A stretch of 64,000 nt of DNA from Flavobacterium micromati (GTDB taxonomy: Bacteria; Bacteroidota; Bacteroidia; Flavobacteriales; Flavobacteriaceae), in NCBI RefSeq assembly GCF_900129585.1, contig NZ_FQWF01000010.1, forward strand, positions 62,001 through 126,000, written 5' to 3'. Below are positions 38,515-47,598 of this stretch, piece by piece. Within the stretch, counting starts at the first letter, position 1. Each line of letters opens with the position of its first letter. The position numbers and the translations under genes are program-made. The notes beneath the pieces are model-generated. The model was not told the origin of the DNA and did no database searches. It saw only the letters and a list, made by a program, of their open reading frames with translations.

Positions 38515-39915
38515 ATGAGAATATATTTTGACAAACAGATTTTTAGCCACCTTTTTAAGCAAGAACAGGACAAATATTGTTTCCTTTTGCCTAAGCTATA
38601 TAGAGCAGCAAGCAATAATCTATTCTGTTATTCACATGCGCACTTGTTGGATTTAAAGAATGACACCACAAACATAAAATTTGCCGAGTTGGAATTTATG
38701 GAAACGCTGGTGGCAGACAATTACATTTCTTATCATGGCATTGAGAAAAAAACATCTTTCTACTTAGCAAAGCCTTTAGAAACTTTTGCAAGTGAAATCA
38801 ATACTGTTGAAAACATTGATATTACTAGTCTGTTATCTAAAGATAGTGAGGATTTAAGCGAACTCGAAAAAATGAGGCGTGACGGTATTAAGAATGCAAT
38901 GTCAAACATTAAGTCCAATTATGGATTATTAAACCCTCTTGAACTTCCTTATTCATCATTTAAGCCAGAAGATGCCTGTTTTTTGGAGGATCTTCCAATT
39001 GACAAATTATCTGGCTACTTTAAAGAACTTCTTGATAAAATGGAAGACAACAAGTCCATTTATAAGCAGATTAGGAATACAAGTGACAAATATATAAATA
39101 ATGGCAAATACACTGCAGAGGCAGACAATTCAAACTTTAACCTAGATCTTAAAGATTCTTTACTTGGAAAGACATTCTTAGACTTTGTTGAAAAAAATTT
39201 AAATCCAGATGGTGACAAGTATGTCAGCCGTCAGGATTTCTATGTAAATGCATATTGTATTCTTGATCTCTTGGGAATTTGCAAAGAACCAGCAAAGTCT
39301 GTCAAATTTAATAATATGCTCAATGATGGTTTTCACAGCTATTATAGTGCATACACTGATATGGTGGTCTCTGACGATAAAGGTTTTCTTAAAAAGACAA
39401 AAATATTATATAGGCTGCTGGGAATAGAAACGAAAGTTTGTCACATTGACGAATTTATAGAAACTTTTGATTTTTATATTGATAATGAAAATCATGATTT
39501 TTCTGAATTGCTAAGATATGATCTTGAAAACGGGATTGTATTGGGTTCTAAGAAATCACTGCAATTTAACAGGGAGACAATTACCATAAAAACAGCCCTA
39601 GACTATTTTGGACTCTTTAATCGTGTTGATAATATGACTGAGGATAAAGTCCAATATTATTATATGTATTCTGAAAGGAAAAATTATTCTCCGGGATTAT
39701 TTTTTCGCGAATTTGAAATGGTTATTAATCATTCATACGATTTATTTGGTTCTGATGTTAACAGTAGAGGTAAATTTGATTGGGAAAATGAAAAGGCGCA
39801 AATTTCTAATCTTGAATGGCCTGGCAGGTTGTGGAAATTAAACGGTTTGATCTTACAAATTGAAGTTAACAAGGGAAATGACAAACTAGGGATGTTAATT
39901 ACACTCGGAATTTAG
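38515..39915 (+). CDS. PIN-like domain protein
   Basis: The 466-residue protein begins MRIYFDKQIFSHLFK, with an acidic residue at the position of the first PIN-domain Asp. A later segment, AYTDMVVSDDKGFLKKTKIL (about residues 283-302), contains two further acidic residues as in PIN-like ribonucleases. FCYSHAHLLDL (about residue 40) also fits that fold. PIN-like proteins of this size occur in toxin and defence contexts. It lies alone between linkers. The assignment is by motif layout only. Confidence 0.55.
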   Translation: MRIYFDKQIFSHLFKQEQDKYCFLLPKLYRAASNNLFCYSHAHLLDLKNDTTNIKFAELEFMETLVADNYISYHGIEKKTSFYLAKPLETFASEINTVENIDITSLLSKDSEDLSELEKMRRDGIKNAMSNIKSNYGLLNPLELPYSSFKPEDACFLEDLPIDKLSGYFKELLDKMEDNKSIYKQIRNTSDKYINNGKYTAEADNSNFNLDLKDSLLGKTFLDFVEKNLNPDGDKYVSRQDFYVNAYCILDLLGICKEPAKSVKFNNMLNDGFHSYYSAYTDMVVSDDKGFLKKTKILYRLLGIETKVCHIDEFIETFDFYIDNENHDFSELLRYDLENGIVLGSKKSLQFNRETITIKTALDYFGLFNRVDNMTEDKVQYYYMYSERKNYSPGLFFREFEMVINHSYDLFGSDVNSRGKFDWENEKAQISNLEWPGRLWKLNGLILQIEVNKGNDKLGMLITLGI

Positions 39916-39920
39916 TATAA

Positions 39921-40052
39921 AAATTAATTTATGGACGAGTAACTCATTGGCATTTTGATAAAGCCTATAATGCCGAATACCCCCAATCACGCGAAAATCT
40001 TTTCCGTGCCCACAAACAAAATCAGACATATATAAAAGTTGACAAATATTTT
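39921..40052 (+). pseudogene. Relic frame fused in phase to the next gene
   Basis: From the stop at 39918 the frame of the following gene is open upstream of its ATG and reads YGRVTHWHFDKAYNAEYPQS, then RENLFRAHKQNQTYIKVDKYF directly into Met. This stretch is compositionally protein-like and differs from the downstream protein. It is probably the end of a lost gene joined in phase. There is no ATG in it. Confidence 0.35.
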
Positions 40053-40826
40053 ATGAGAAACGACGAAAAAACAGAAATATTAAACAGTTTTGTAAAGACA
40101 GTTTTTAGTGTAATTCCATATGCCGGAACAGCACTAACCGAACTAGTTTTCGATTATAACGGAAGAATTAAGCAAAATCGATTAAATAAATTTGTAGAAA
40201 TTCTTGCTAAAGAATTTTCCAATAATAATGAAATTAATATTGAGAACATTAAAACCGAGAATTTTAATGATTTATTTGAAGCTGTAATAAAACGTGTTTA
40301 CACGACGAAATCAGAATTGAAACTCAATCGATTCAAAGACATTTTAATTAAAGGTTTAAAAAGTCCAGAAAATGATTTTGAGTTTGTGGATGTATATCTA
40401 GATTTAATTACAGATTTATCAGAAGATGAACTTATAATATTATATGAACATCGACATTTTGGCAAAAAATACAATATTGAAGTTTTAAGAAAAAATGAAC
40501 TTGCTGAGCAATTACATAAAGCTAACGAAAAACGTAAAAAAGAGACAATCAATATTGGACCATCAAAATACGCAAGACAAATAATTGAAATAGAAAAAGA
40601 AAGAGGTGAGATTAGAAATAATCACAATAATCTTGAAAAATTTAGAGGATGTAATAATTATAATATTTCTGACGATAAATTTAGATTTTACAAACAAAGA
40701 CTTTATTCAAAAGCTTTAGTAATCGATAGCGGTATCGGTGCGATAGGAACGGAACCATTTGAAATTATGAGTATAACCGAATTTGCAGTAGAATTTATAA
40801 ATTTCATTAAGAATACCGAAAAATAA
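40053..40826 (+). CDS. Uncharacterised protein, single-gene island module
   Basis: The protein is 257 residues and largely helical. The N-terminal segment FVKTVFSVIPYAGTALTELV (residues 9-28) is moderately hydrophobic, followed by DYNGRIKQNRLNKFVEILAKEF and a long charged helical region. The C-terminal IGTEPFEIMSITEFAVEFIN looks like a small folded domain. I do not recognise the family. It may be extended at the N-terminus by the fused relic. It is followed by a hairpin terminator at 40931. Confidence 0.6.
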   Translation: MRNDEKTEILNSFVKTVFSVIPYAGTALTELVFDYNGRIKQNRLNKFVEILAKEFSNNNEINIENIKTENFNDLFEAVIKRVYTTKSELKLNRFKDILIKGLKSPENDFEFVDVYLDLITDLSEDELIILYEHRHFGKKYNIEVLRKNELAEQLHKANEKRKKETINIGPSKYARQIIEIEKERGEIRNNHNNLEKFRGCNNYNISDDKFRFYKQRLYSKALVIDSGIGAIGTEPFEIMSITEFAVEFINFIKNTEK

Positions 40827-40930
40827 AAAAACCAGACCGCTTGGATTTACACACAATAGTTAGCGCAATGAGTGAAGTGCGGTTAAAAGAGGAACAGCAC
40901 AATAATAGAAAACGTCTTGTATAAAAGAAA

Positions 40931-40949
40931 GGGCTGAAAAGCCCTTTTT
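40931..40949. terminator. Bidirectional terminator
   Basis: GGGCT-GAAA-AGCCC (40931-40944) with a T-run on the + side and an A-run (T on the minus strand) before it. It separates the + gene from the convergent minus-strand pair. Confidence 0.8.
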
Positions 40950-41835
40950 AAAATTCTAAAGTCAAAATAAATTCAGAGAATTTAATATTGTTGGAGCTGC
41001 TAATTATGTCTGTTTCTTTTTCTAATTTATCTGGTGTAATAAAATCAAAATCGTCTTTGTAATTTTGAAAACTAAGATCAAACAATTCGTGTTGCAATGT
41101 ACCTTCATTTGGCTCCTCAAATGCAATTTTAATTTTATTGACTGTAGTTTTGGCTTTTATAGCAAAGACATTCAAAACCTGTTGTAAAATTTTTGTTTCA
41201 TACAAATGATGAACCACCGTTTGTTCTCCTAAACTAAAATCAACGATTTGAATGGCACTAATTGCTCCATTCTTAGTAATCAACGGTATATGTGTTTCTT
41301 TTAGGATACCATTGAAAGTAAAAGGGTCAAAAGTAAATTTTAAATCTGCTTTTTCGTCGAGACCTTCTTTTTCAAAAGCAGGTTTTATCTTTTTGGCAAA
41401 AGTTACCATTTCTTTTTTAGTTTCGATGGCTACCATTTCACCTACAAAGTTGTAATAGTACTGCATAAATTTCTCGGCAGTAAAATCAAAAGATAAAGAA
41501 GCAGGTTCCGAAAAAAACAAAATTCCATTATTGTATTTATTCAAATAAGAAATATAATCTTTAGAGAAAATCGATTTTTCAAACACTAATTTCTTTTGAT
41601 CTTTAGTCAGTGCTTTGTTAGCCTCAGTAACTTTTTGCTTTATTTGCTGCAAGGCATTTTTAGCCATGCTTCCAATCCCTATTTTGGTAGGAGCCAATTT
41701 ATCTAGTAATCCCAATTTGTTTTTAGAATAATCAAAATAAATCTCATTTTCGGTAATAGCCAATACGCCCATAACCACTTTTTCCAAAGAAATAGGATTA
41801 GTTTGAATGCTGACAATGCTGAAAAATGTTTTCAT
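40948..41835 (-). CDS. HipA-like kinase partner protein (DUF3037-like start)
   Basis: The 295-residue protein's first 60 residues (SIVSIQTNPISLEKVVMGVL, NEIYFDYSKNKLGLL) resemble the DUF3037 pattern of proteins coded beside HipA-like kinases. The rest is uncharacterised. Its start lies one base after the stop of the upstream kinase gene, so the two are translationally coupled. A toxin-antitoxin or kinase-substrate pair is a reasonable inference. No HTH is seen, so it is not a HipB-type antitoxin. Confidence 0.5.
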   Translation of the reverse strand: MKTFFSIVSIQTNPISLEKVVMGVLAITENEIYFDYSKNKLGLLDKLAPTKIGIGSMAKNALQQIKQKVTEANKALTKDQKKLVFEKSIFSKDYISYLNKYNNGILFFSEPASLSFDFTAEKFMQYYYNFVGEMVAIETKKEMVTFAKKIKPAFEKEGLDEKADLKFTFDPFTFNGILKETHIPLITKNGAISAIQIVDFSLGEQTVVHHLYETKILQQVLNVFAIKAKTTVNKIKIAFEEPNEGTLQHELFDLSFQNYKDDFDFITPDKLEKETDIISSSNNIKFSEFILTLEF

Positions 41836-41836
41836 T

Positions 41837-42679
41837 TCAATAAATGGATTTACTGTTCAATATAACCGTTTTAACTTTTTCAATTCGTTCTTCACAAAAC
41901 AAATATTCTTGTATTCGGTTCGCTAAATTAGGGGTTAATTTCCATATATCAGGTAATTGATAAATAGCAGCATCAATAACCTCTTTATGGGAAATTTTCA
42001 ACAAAGGTATGAAATTTTCAACAATTTTAATGATTTCTTCTTCGTCCATATAGCTAATAAAGCTCTTGTAAAAATCCGAGTCATGAAATTTATCCTGATT
42101 TATAAAAGGCATTTTTGAATTAAAAACGCCTATTTGTTCAACTCCACCAAAAACAAAAGCATGATCAAATGCCAATATTTTACGTTTATTACCAGATCTT
42201 ACAGTTAAAAGATTGTAATTAAATCCTGGGTTGATAAATCGTCCTCTATCCACATTATTGATCCATAAATCAAAAAGCGCAATTTTAACTACATCCTCCT
42301 GATTTAGAATTCGATTGTAATCCCTTTTGCTACTGCACGTTTCAAATTCAGTGAGTTCTTCTGAAGGATCAATTCCTTTTGAACCAAAACAAATATGGTT
42401 TACGCAAAGTCTTCTGTTTTTTATAATTTTACTTTTATCCAAAGTTCCTTCGGAAATCTTAACCAAAGCTATATCTGGAGTAGGGATATTTAAAACTTTT
42501 AGTAAATAATGGGAAACTATCTCATAAGCGAGACAGTTAATTTCATTTGGATCAAAATCAACCAAATATTTGCAGTAATACAGATAACCATCATTACAAA
42601 TAAACTTCAGCGGGGAATGACCGCTTGTTTTTGTCTCTTCTAATAAAAGTTCTGTTGTTACCTTGGCTATGTCAACCAT
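41837..42679 (-). CDS. HipA-like kinase
   Basis: The 280-residue protein has features of the HipA_2 kinase family. These are an N-terminal nucleotide-loop region (HSPLKFICNDGYLYYCKY), the helical ENLAYE-like segment NEINCLAYEIVSHYLLKVLN, the catalytic segment LFDLWINNVDRG followed by NYNLL, and the metal-binding ILAFDHAFVFGG. HipA-type kinases phosphorylate tRNA synthetases or other proteins and act as toxins. No HipB-like HTH gene is next to it. The partner downstream is a different protein. Monocistronic pair on the minus strand. Confidence 0.75.
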   Translation of the reverse strand: MVDIAKVTTELLLEETKTSGHSPLKFICNDGYLYYCKYLVDFDPNEINCLAYEIVSHYLLKVLNIPTPDIALVKISEGTLDKSKIIKNRRLCVNHICFGSKGIDPSEELTEFETCSSKRDYNRILNQEDVVKIALFDLWINNVDRGRFINPGFNYNLLTVRSGNKRKILAFDHAFVFGGVEQIGVFNSKMPFINQDKFHDSDFYKSFISYMDEEEIIKIVENFIPLLKISHKEVIDAAIYQLPDIWKLTPNLANRIQEYLFCEERIEKVKTVILNSKSIY

Positions 42680-43059
42680 GCTATATGATAAAGATTTGTA
42701 GTAAATATAGCGACATTTCTTTTGATCATCTGATATAATGTTTTATAAATTAAAAAATAAAATTAATGAAGATAAAATAGCACTCAAAAGATATCAATCA
42801 TATCATATTATTTTGCCTGGTAAATAATTTTAGTAAGCATCTGTTTTTTTAGGAAAGATAAAAACAATACTAATAATAATTGTGGGTGTTCAAGTTCTGA
42901 TTTCATAATAATATCTTTGCTTCCTTTGATATCTGAAACAATTACATCTTCCGCAGTAAGATACATCTTCGAAAGATAATTAATTTTTTTAAAATTAATT
43001 TACGATTAAAAAATCACTACTATCTTATCAATTTGATTTGGTAACACTTATGCCTGTGT

Positions 43060-43130
43060 CACTATAATTACTTCCCAAATTTCCACTATGCAATTCGGGA
43101 ATTTCACTATTCAATTCGGGAATTGAATAA
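43060..43130. promoter_or_regulatory. Triple operator candidate (site D) upstream of rteC
   Basis: CACTAT occurs at 43060, 43084 and 43105, each followed by an AATTcgggAATT-type core: TTCCCAAATT, then CAATTCGGGAATT at 43091, then CAATTCGGGAATTG at 43112. The period of 21-24 bases suits AraC-type direct-repeat binding. The 42680-43222 gap shows nothing else but AT-rich DNA and the promoter of the minus-strand kinase. Confidence 0.65.
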
Positions 43131-43222
43131 AAGACTGTTTGCATGCTCAAACAGAGACATATAGATTTGTCAAACTATACGAGACCCACATCTGTGCAAT
43201 TGAATAACCTTAATAACCTAAG

Positions 43223-44068
43223 ATGAAATTGTTTTCACAATCCCTCCTATTAGAATTAGAAAACCAGTTAGACATCATACATTTAGAAATGAAAGAGCCG
43301 GTGCAGTTTGCAGAAGCGGCGATAAAAATTTCAATATCCATTTTAGAAAGGTTAAAAACGTATTGCATAAAATACAAATTCAAAGATAAAGCAGAGGAAA
43401 TTGAGTTTTTCAAAAATATTAAACCCCAGTTTGCGGCGAAACTAATTTATTATAACGAAATCTACACAATTGAAACTAGTAAACCTTATGGTTCTAATAA
43501 AGCTGTACGTAAATATTACACTACTGAAATCTCTAAGTTAAAAACATTCTTCAACGACAATCAGGAATTTTACCGGTACTATCGTACAAAAATTCAATGC
43601 CTGGACATTACGTACTTCGTACGAGGCAAATATGATGTAAAATTGACTCTCGATAGTTTTTACTTTCAAACAGACCAGCGCTTTTCTACTTCACATGACT
43701 ACAAATTGGCAAAGATTTTAGCCAATACTTTAATTAAATCTTACTTAGAATCAGAAATTAAAAAATTAGAAAGTAACATCGTGGTAGCTGCAACTACTTC
43801 CTTGCCTTGCAAAAAACAGAAATGGACAGGATCAAAAGTGGAATTAATTGAAATGATATATGCATTGCATACTGAAGGAGTTTTTAATAATGGAACTTCA
43901 GGGCTTAAAGAAGTCGTAAGCTTTTTCGAATCTACTTTTGATATTGAATTGAGACAATTTAATAGAGTGTTTCTTGAAATACGTAACCGAAAAACAGAAA
44001 GAACTAAATTCTTGAACAACCTTAAAAATAAGCTAATGATCCGAATGGAAATCGCAGATGAAAATTAG
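43223..44068 (+). CDS. rteC: RteC-domain protein
   Basis: The 281-residue protein matches the RteC family: helical N-terminal half (LELENQLDIIHLEMKEPVQF), then RKYYTTEISKLKTFFNDNQEFYRYYRT and a C-terminal domain (LIEMIYALHTEGVFNNGTSG). In CTnDOT, RteC is a DNA-binding activator of the excision operon. Three copies of the operator-like site lie 90-160 bases upstream, so it may be controlled by, or control, that site. It marks this region as conjugative-element derived. Confidence 0.88.
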   Translation: MKLFSQSLLLELENQLDIIHLEMKEPVQFAEAAIKISISILERLKTYCIKYKFKDKAEEIEFFKNIKPQFAAKLIYYNEIYTIETSKPYGSNKAVRKYYTTEISKLKTFFNDNQEFYRYYRTKIQCLDITYFVRGKYDVKLTLDSFYFQTDQRFSTSHDYKLAKILANTLIKSYLESEIKKLESNIVVAATTSLPCKKQKWTGSKVELIEMIYALHTEGVFNNGTSGLKEVVSFFESTFDIELRQFNRVFLEIRNRKTERTKFLNNLKNKLMIRMEIADEN

Positions 44069-44215
44069 TTTACAACCAATTCAATCAATTAAATTTACTG
44101 GAGCATTAAACAAAGACGAACAACTTTTTGAGCAAAAACTACATTGATAAACAATTGAAAAGTCCGTTTTTCAACAACAAAATCACATGAAAAGATAGAT
44201 CCAAGAAAAAACCAG

Positions 44216-44240
44216 AAAAAGCCGCCCAGTAGGACGGCTT
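44216..44240 (-). terminator. Terminator of the lipoprotein gene (minus strand)
   Basis: AAGCCGCCC and GGACGGCTT form a near-perfect hairpin. On the minus strand it is followed by TTTTTCTGGTTTTTT. It may also end the convergent rteC transcript. Confidence 0.75.
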
Positions 44241-44267
44241 GATAATTTTACTCACATTGTATAATTT

Positions 44268-44906
44268 CTACTTTAAACCTTGAACAACCACATTTTTTGA
44301 TGAACTAACTTCTCTAAAAAGTATAGTCCAATCAGGATCTTTATTTTTTGGCGGCTTGATTGACGCCTCATAAGTGGCATACCGAATAATAGAGGAATTG
44401 ATCAGTAAAGACTCTTTATCTTCTGTTGATAAGTTATCATCAAGCAAAATATCCTCTTCATAATCAACTATAAAATTATATAGCGTCTCGTACTGTTCTT
44501 GCAGTCTTATAAGACCCAATAAGGAATCAATAAAATGACTAAAACTTAATTTGGCATCCGGAGTCATTTCCCAAGTTGCAATTATTTCTTGTAAATGATT
44601 TCTAGCGCTAGATGATACGGTAAGGGTTTCAATTCCAGTTGTTTTAGGGATAACATTACCATCTAAAAAGTTTTTGGAATTATCAAGTGACTTTTGCTCG
44701 TAAAGCATCCTTCCATCAGTATCAAAAGGATTACTTGAGTTTGCAGGTATGATTCCTGTACTCTTCGAATTATATTTAAAATTACGTCCTTGTTTATCAA
44801 TGTTATCGGATTTATTCTCAATTATTGATTCAGAATCGGTGCTACAAGAGTGCAAGAGTGTAGCAAAGGACATAAAAATGGCTAGGTATAAAAATATTTT
44901 TTTCAT
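44268..44906 (-). CDS. Uncharacterised lipoprotein
   Basis: The 212-residue protein has a signal peptide and lipobox LLHSCSTD (Cys at about residue 21), a disordered linker, and a helical C-terminal half (IDSLLGLIRLQEQYETLYNF). No known family seen. It converges with rteC and diverges from the TPR-AraC gene, with site E in the 370-base gap upstream. It may be an element surface protein. Confidence 0.7.
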   Translation of the reverse strand: MKKIFLYLAIFMSFATLLHSCSTDSESIIENKSDNIDKQGRNFKYNSKSTGIIPANSSNPFDTDGRMLYEQKSLDNSKNFLDGNVIPKTTGIETLTVSSSARNHLQEIIATWEMTPDAKLSFSHFIDSLLGLIRLQEQYETLYNFIVDYEEDILLDDNLSTEDKESLLINSSIIRYATYEASIKPPKNKDPDWTILFREVSSSKNVVVQGLK

Positions 44907-45052
44907 GGTTTTAAATGTTTTAAATGTTATTAATTACTTTTTACATTAGTTCATTTTGCCCGGGATTATTAGAACATTATTCGTTTTGCTCATAACAAAA
45001 CCATTTGAATTCGAAGCAAAACTAAATGCGAAAGAAGTGGTACACAAGCCAG

Positions 45053-45096
45053 CTACTGTGTAATTCGGGAATCTACAATGTGCAATTCCAGAATTG
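45053..45096. promoter_or_regulatory. Double operator candidate (site E)
   Basis: TAATTCGGGAAT (45061-45072) and CAATTCCAGAATTG (45083-45096), each preceded by CTACtgtg or CTACaatg (45053 and 45073), form a tandem with a period of about 20-22 bases. It lies between the divergent lipoprotein and TPR-AraC genes. The rest of 44907-45276 shows no gene. Confidence 0.6.
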
Positions 45097-45276
45097 ATAA
45101 CATTCAATTTATTAACCAATGAAAACAAAACCAATGATTTACAGTCAACAACTGTACTTTGGCTTAACTACTTGTAACATCGAATTATCAAAGTTTTTTT
45201 TATACATTTATCCTTACAAATACCCTCGAAATATTATTAGTTTAATTTTTGAAATTCTATAACCCCAAATTAGAAC

Positions 45277-46932
45277 ATGAAAAAAACCTACCCAATCCTA
45301 CTTTTACTTTGTTTTGCAACTTACTTAAACGCTCAAAAAAGATTCATAGTTCCAGATAGTCTCTCAAAAAAAGAGTTCAACTACTTCAATGAAAAAATAA
45401 TTTATAAAGAAAATGATAGTTTAAGAGAACGGTTATATGCCCAATCTTGGCTAGCTAAAGCAAAATCTGAGAAAAACCACAATCAAATGGCTCTCGCCTA
45501 CAAATCTTTAATCTATAGATTTGATAAAAAATTAAGACACTTATACGCAGATAGTTCGGTTGTTGCTGCCATACGGACAAGAGATCCTGAGTTGATAGGA
45601 TCAGCGTACATGACTAAAGGAATTGTATTTTATGATAGAAAAGAAATGATGAAAGCGCTGGATAATTACCTACTCGCCGAAGAATATATTTCAAAGACAG
45701 ACGACGATTATCTAATTTATAAATTAAAATACTGTAAAGCCCTGACTAAATATTATCTTGGATTTTACCATGAAGCAATAGCTTTATTTACGGATTGTGT
45801 TGCTTATTTTAAAGAACAAAATGATCATGCGTATGTGAATTCATTATATTCTTTAGGTCAGTGCTACAGCAGAATTAATAAATATCAATTATGCAGTAAA
45901 ATAAATCAGAAAGGAATAAACGCTGCGATGCAGTTTGAAATTTTTCGAATGAAATCATACTTTCTTTTTTCTGAAGGTGTAAATCAATCTCTAAAACACA
46001 ACTATGAAGATGCAACAAAAAAATTATCATTAGCACTTCTGGATCTTAAAAGTAATAAGGATTTTGCCAATGAAACACTAGCATATTTCTACATAGGCAA
46101 AAATTACTGGTCACAAAACGAAAAAGAAAAAGCAGTGTTTTATTTTAAAAAGGTAGATTTTACTTTTAAAGAACAAAACTATATTAGCCCTGAACTGAGA
46201 GAAGCCTATGAGCTTATAATCGACTATTACAGTAATAAAAATAATCAAAAAGCACATTTATATTACGTCACTAGATTACTAAAAGCTGATCAATTATTAG
46301 AATACAATTACAAATACTTGTCCGGAAAAATAACGAAAAACTATAACACCGAAAAACTACTGCAATCCCAAAGTGATTTAAGGAATTCATTGAATATCCG
46401 CACCATAATGGGGATTACTATTATTACAGTTTTAGCAGCAATAATTGCATTTCTCGTTTATCGACATTTCAGGTCTAAAAGATTATTCGGCGAGTTAATG
46501 AAACGGCAGCCAGAAACGACCAAAATAGTTGAAACAAAAAATGACGGAACCTTTTCCATTGATTTAAGTCCAGAGGTGGTAACATCAATCCTAAAAAAAT
46601 TAGAAAAATTCGAATCCACTAAAAAGTATCTCGACAAAGAGATGAACTTATACAAATTAGCCTCTTTGCTAAATACAAATACGAAGTACGTTTCAAAAAT
46701 TATTCTAAAATACCGCGAAAAAGGCACTATAGAGTATATAAGCGATCTTAAAATTGACCATATAATAGAATTGCTTAAAAACGAAAATAAATATCGAAAT
46801 TATACGAACAAAGCTTTAGGAGATGAAGCAGGATTTGGATCAACCCAAAACTTTACCAGAGCTTTCAATACTCATACAGGAATATCACCCACCTATTTCA
46901 TTAAGGAATTGAACAAATCAATTCTAATCTAA
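45277..46932 (+). CDS. Membrane-anchored TPR-AraC transcription regulator
   Basis: The 551-residue protein has a signal peptide (LLLLCFATYLNAQ), a TPR-repeat exported region (about 30-365, with GSAYMTKGIVFYDRKEMMKALDNY), one membrane helix (about 373-395) and a cytoplasmic AraC-type HTH (about 450-548: LYKLASLLNTNTKYVSKII, then AGFGSTQNFTRAFNTHTGIS). This design is common in Flavobacteriaceae and senses periplasmic signals. Divergent from the lipoprotein, with site E between them, it is a candidate binder of the CACTAT-type sites. Confidence 0.9.
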   Translation: MKKTYPILLLLCFATYLNAQKRFIVPDSLSKKEFNYFNEKIIYKENDSLRERLYAQSWLAKAKSEKNHNQMALAYKSLIYRFDKKLRHLYADSSVVAAIRTRDPELIGSAYMTKGIVFYDRKEMMKALDNYLLAEEYISKTDDDYLIYKLKYCKALTKYYLGFYHEAIALFTDCVAYFKEQNDHAYVNSLYSLGQCYSRINKYQLCSKINQKGINAAMQFEIFRMKSYFLFSEGVNQSLKHNYEDATKKLSLALLDLKSNKDFANETLAYFYIGKNYWSQNEKEKAVFYFKKVDFTFKEQNYISPELREAYELIIDYYSNKNNQKAHLYYVTRLLKADQLLEYNYKYLSGKITKNYNTEKLLQSQSDLRNSLNIRTIMGITIITVLAAIIAFLVYRHFRSKRLFGELMKRQPETTKIVETKNDGTFSIDLSPEVVTSILKKLEKFESTKKYLDKEMNLYKLASLLNTNTKYVSKIILKYREKGTIEYISDLKIDHIIELLKNENKYRNYTNKALGDEAGFGSTQNFTRAFNTHTGISPTYFIKELNKSILI

Positions 46933-47149
46933 ATTGCATTTGCAATTAAAAAAAAATAAAGCGATTAAAAGTAGTCAGTAAATTTCCATCAAATTCAAAC
47001 AGTAAAAATAGCACGCACTTTTAATTAAAAACGTAAACAGCACAAACCAAAATAAAACCTAAACTTAATTTTACTTAAACTAACCGTGAGTTAAGGCGAG
47101 GGATCCATTAAGAAAAAAGTAAATTCTTTATTAATTCCCCTTTTTTTCT

Positions 47150-47175
47150 ATCACAACTTGTGAATCACTTGTGAT
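47150..47175. promoter_or_regulatory. Inverted-repeat operator candidate upstream of HTH gene
   Basis: ATCACAA and TTGTGAT bracket 47150-47175. Inside, TCACAAcTTGTGA is itself a 13-base palindrome. It lies 57 bases upstream of the excisionase-like gene and is a likely autoregulation site. The remainder of the 46933-47231 gap shows nothing. Confidence 0.55.
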
Positions 47176-47231
47176 ATAAAAAGTTCCAAAACATACAATT
47201 TTGTACCATAACAACTTAAAATACTAAAGTT

Positions 47232-47519
47232 ATGGCAATCGAAATCCTTACCAAAGAAGACCTTAAAGAATTCCAAAAATCTCTGTTGCAAGATATTAAA
47301 AACATCCTCAAAGGCAATAATGAACAATCTAAAAAATGGCTAAAATCCACTGAAGTTAGAAAGCTTCTGAACATCTCCCCTGGCACGCTCCAAAACCTTC
47401 GGATAAATGGAACCTTAACATACACTAAAATTGGTGGCATAGTCTACTACGACCATTCTGATATTGAAAAGGTATTAAACGGCAACAAAGTTAATGCGCT
47501 ACCCACACTCTTCAAATAA
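47232..47519 (+). CDS. Excisionase-like HTH protein
   Basis: The 95-residue protein has a helical start (KEDLKEFQKSLLQDIKNIL) and a MerR/excisionase-type HTH (about 35-85) reading WLKSTEVRKLLNISPGTLQN and then YTKIGGIVYYDHSDIEKVL. Such proteins occur next to replication or mobilisation genes of Bacteroidota elements. It begins the replication-like trio with the winged-helix and DnaC-like genes, 80 bases ahead of the former. Confidence 0.88.
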   Translation: MAIEILTKEDLKEFQKSLLQDIKNILKGNNEQSKKWLKSTEVRKLLNISPGTLQNLRINGTLTYTKIGGIVYYDHSDIEKVLNGNKVNALPTLFK

Positions 47520-47598
47520 TGTTTTTGTGGGGGACAAGAAAATCTCATTATCTAAATAAAAGTTTTAATACTTAATACTCCAATCTTAATACTTCCGT

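Noticed and set aside
37498..40930. True integron attC cassettes
   Set aside because: The linkers have some inverted repeats but no clear attC core pairs and no integron integrase is present. Only a cassette-like patchwork can be claimed.
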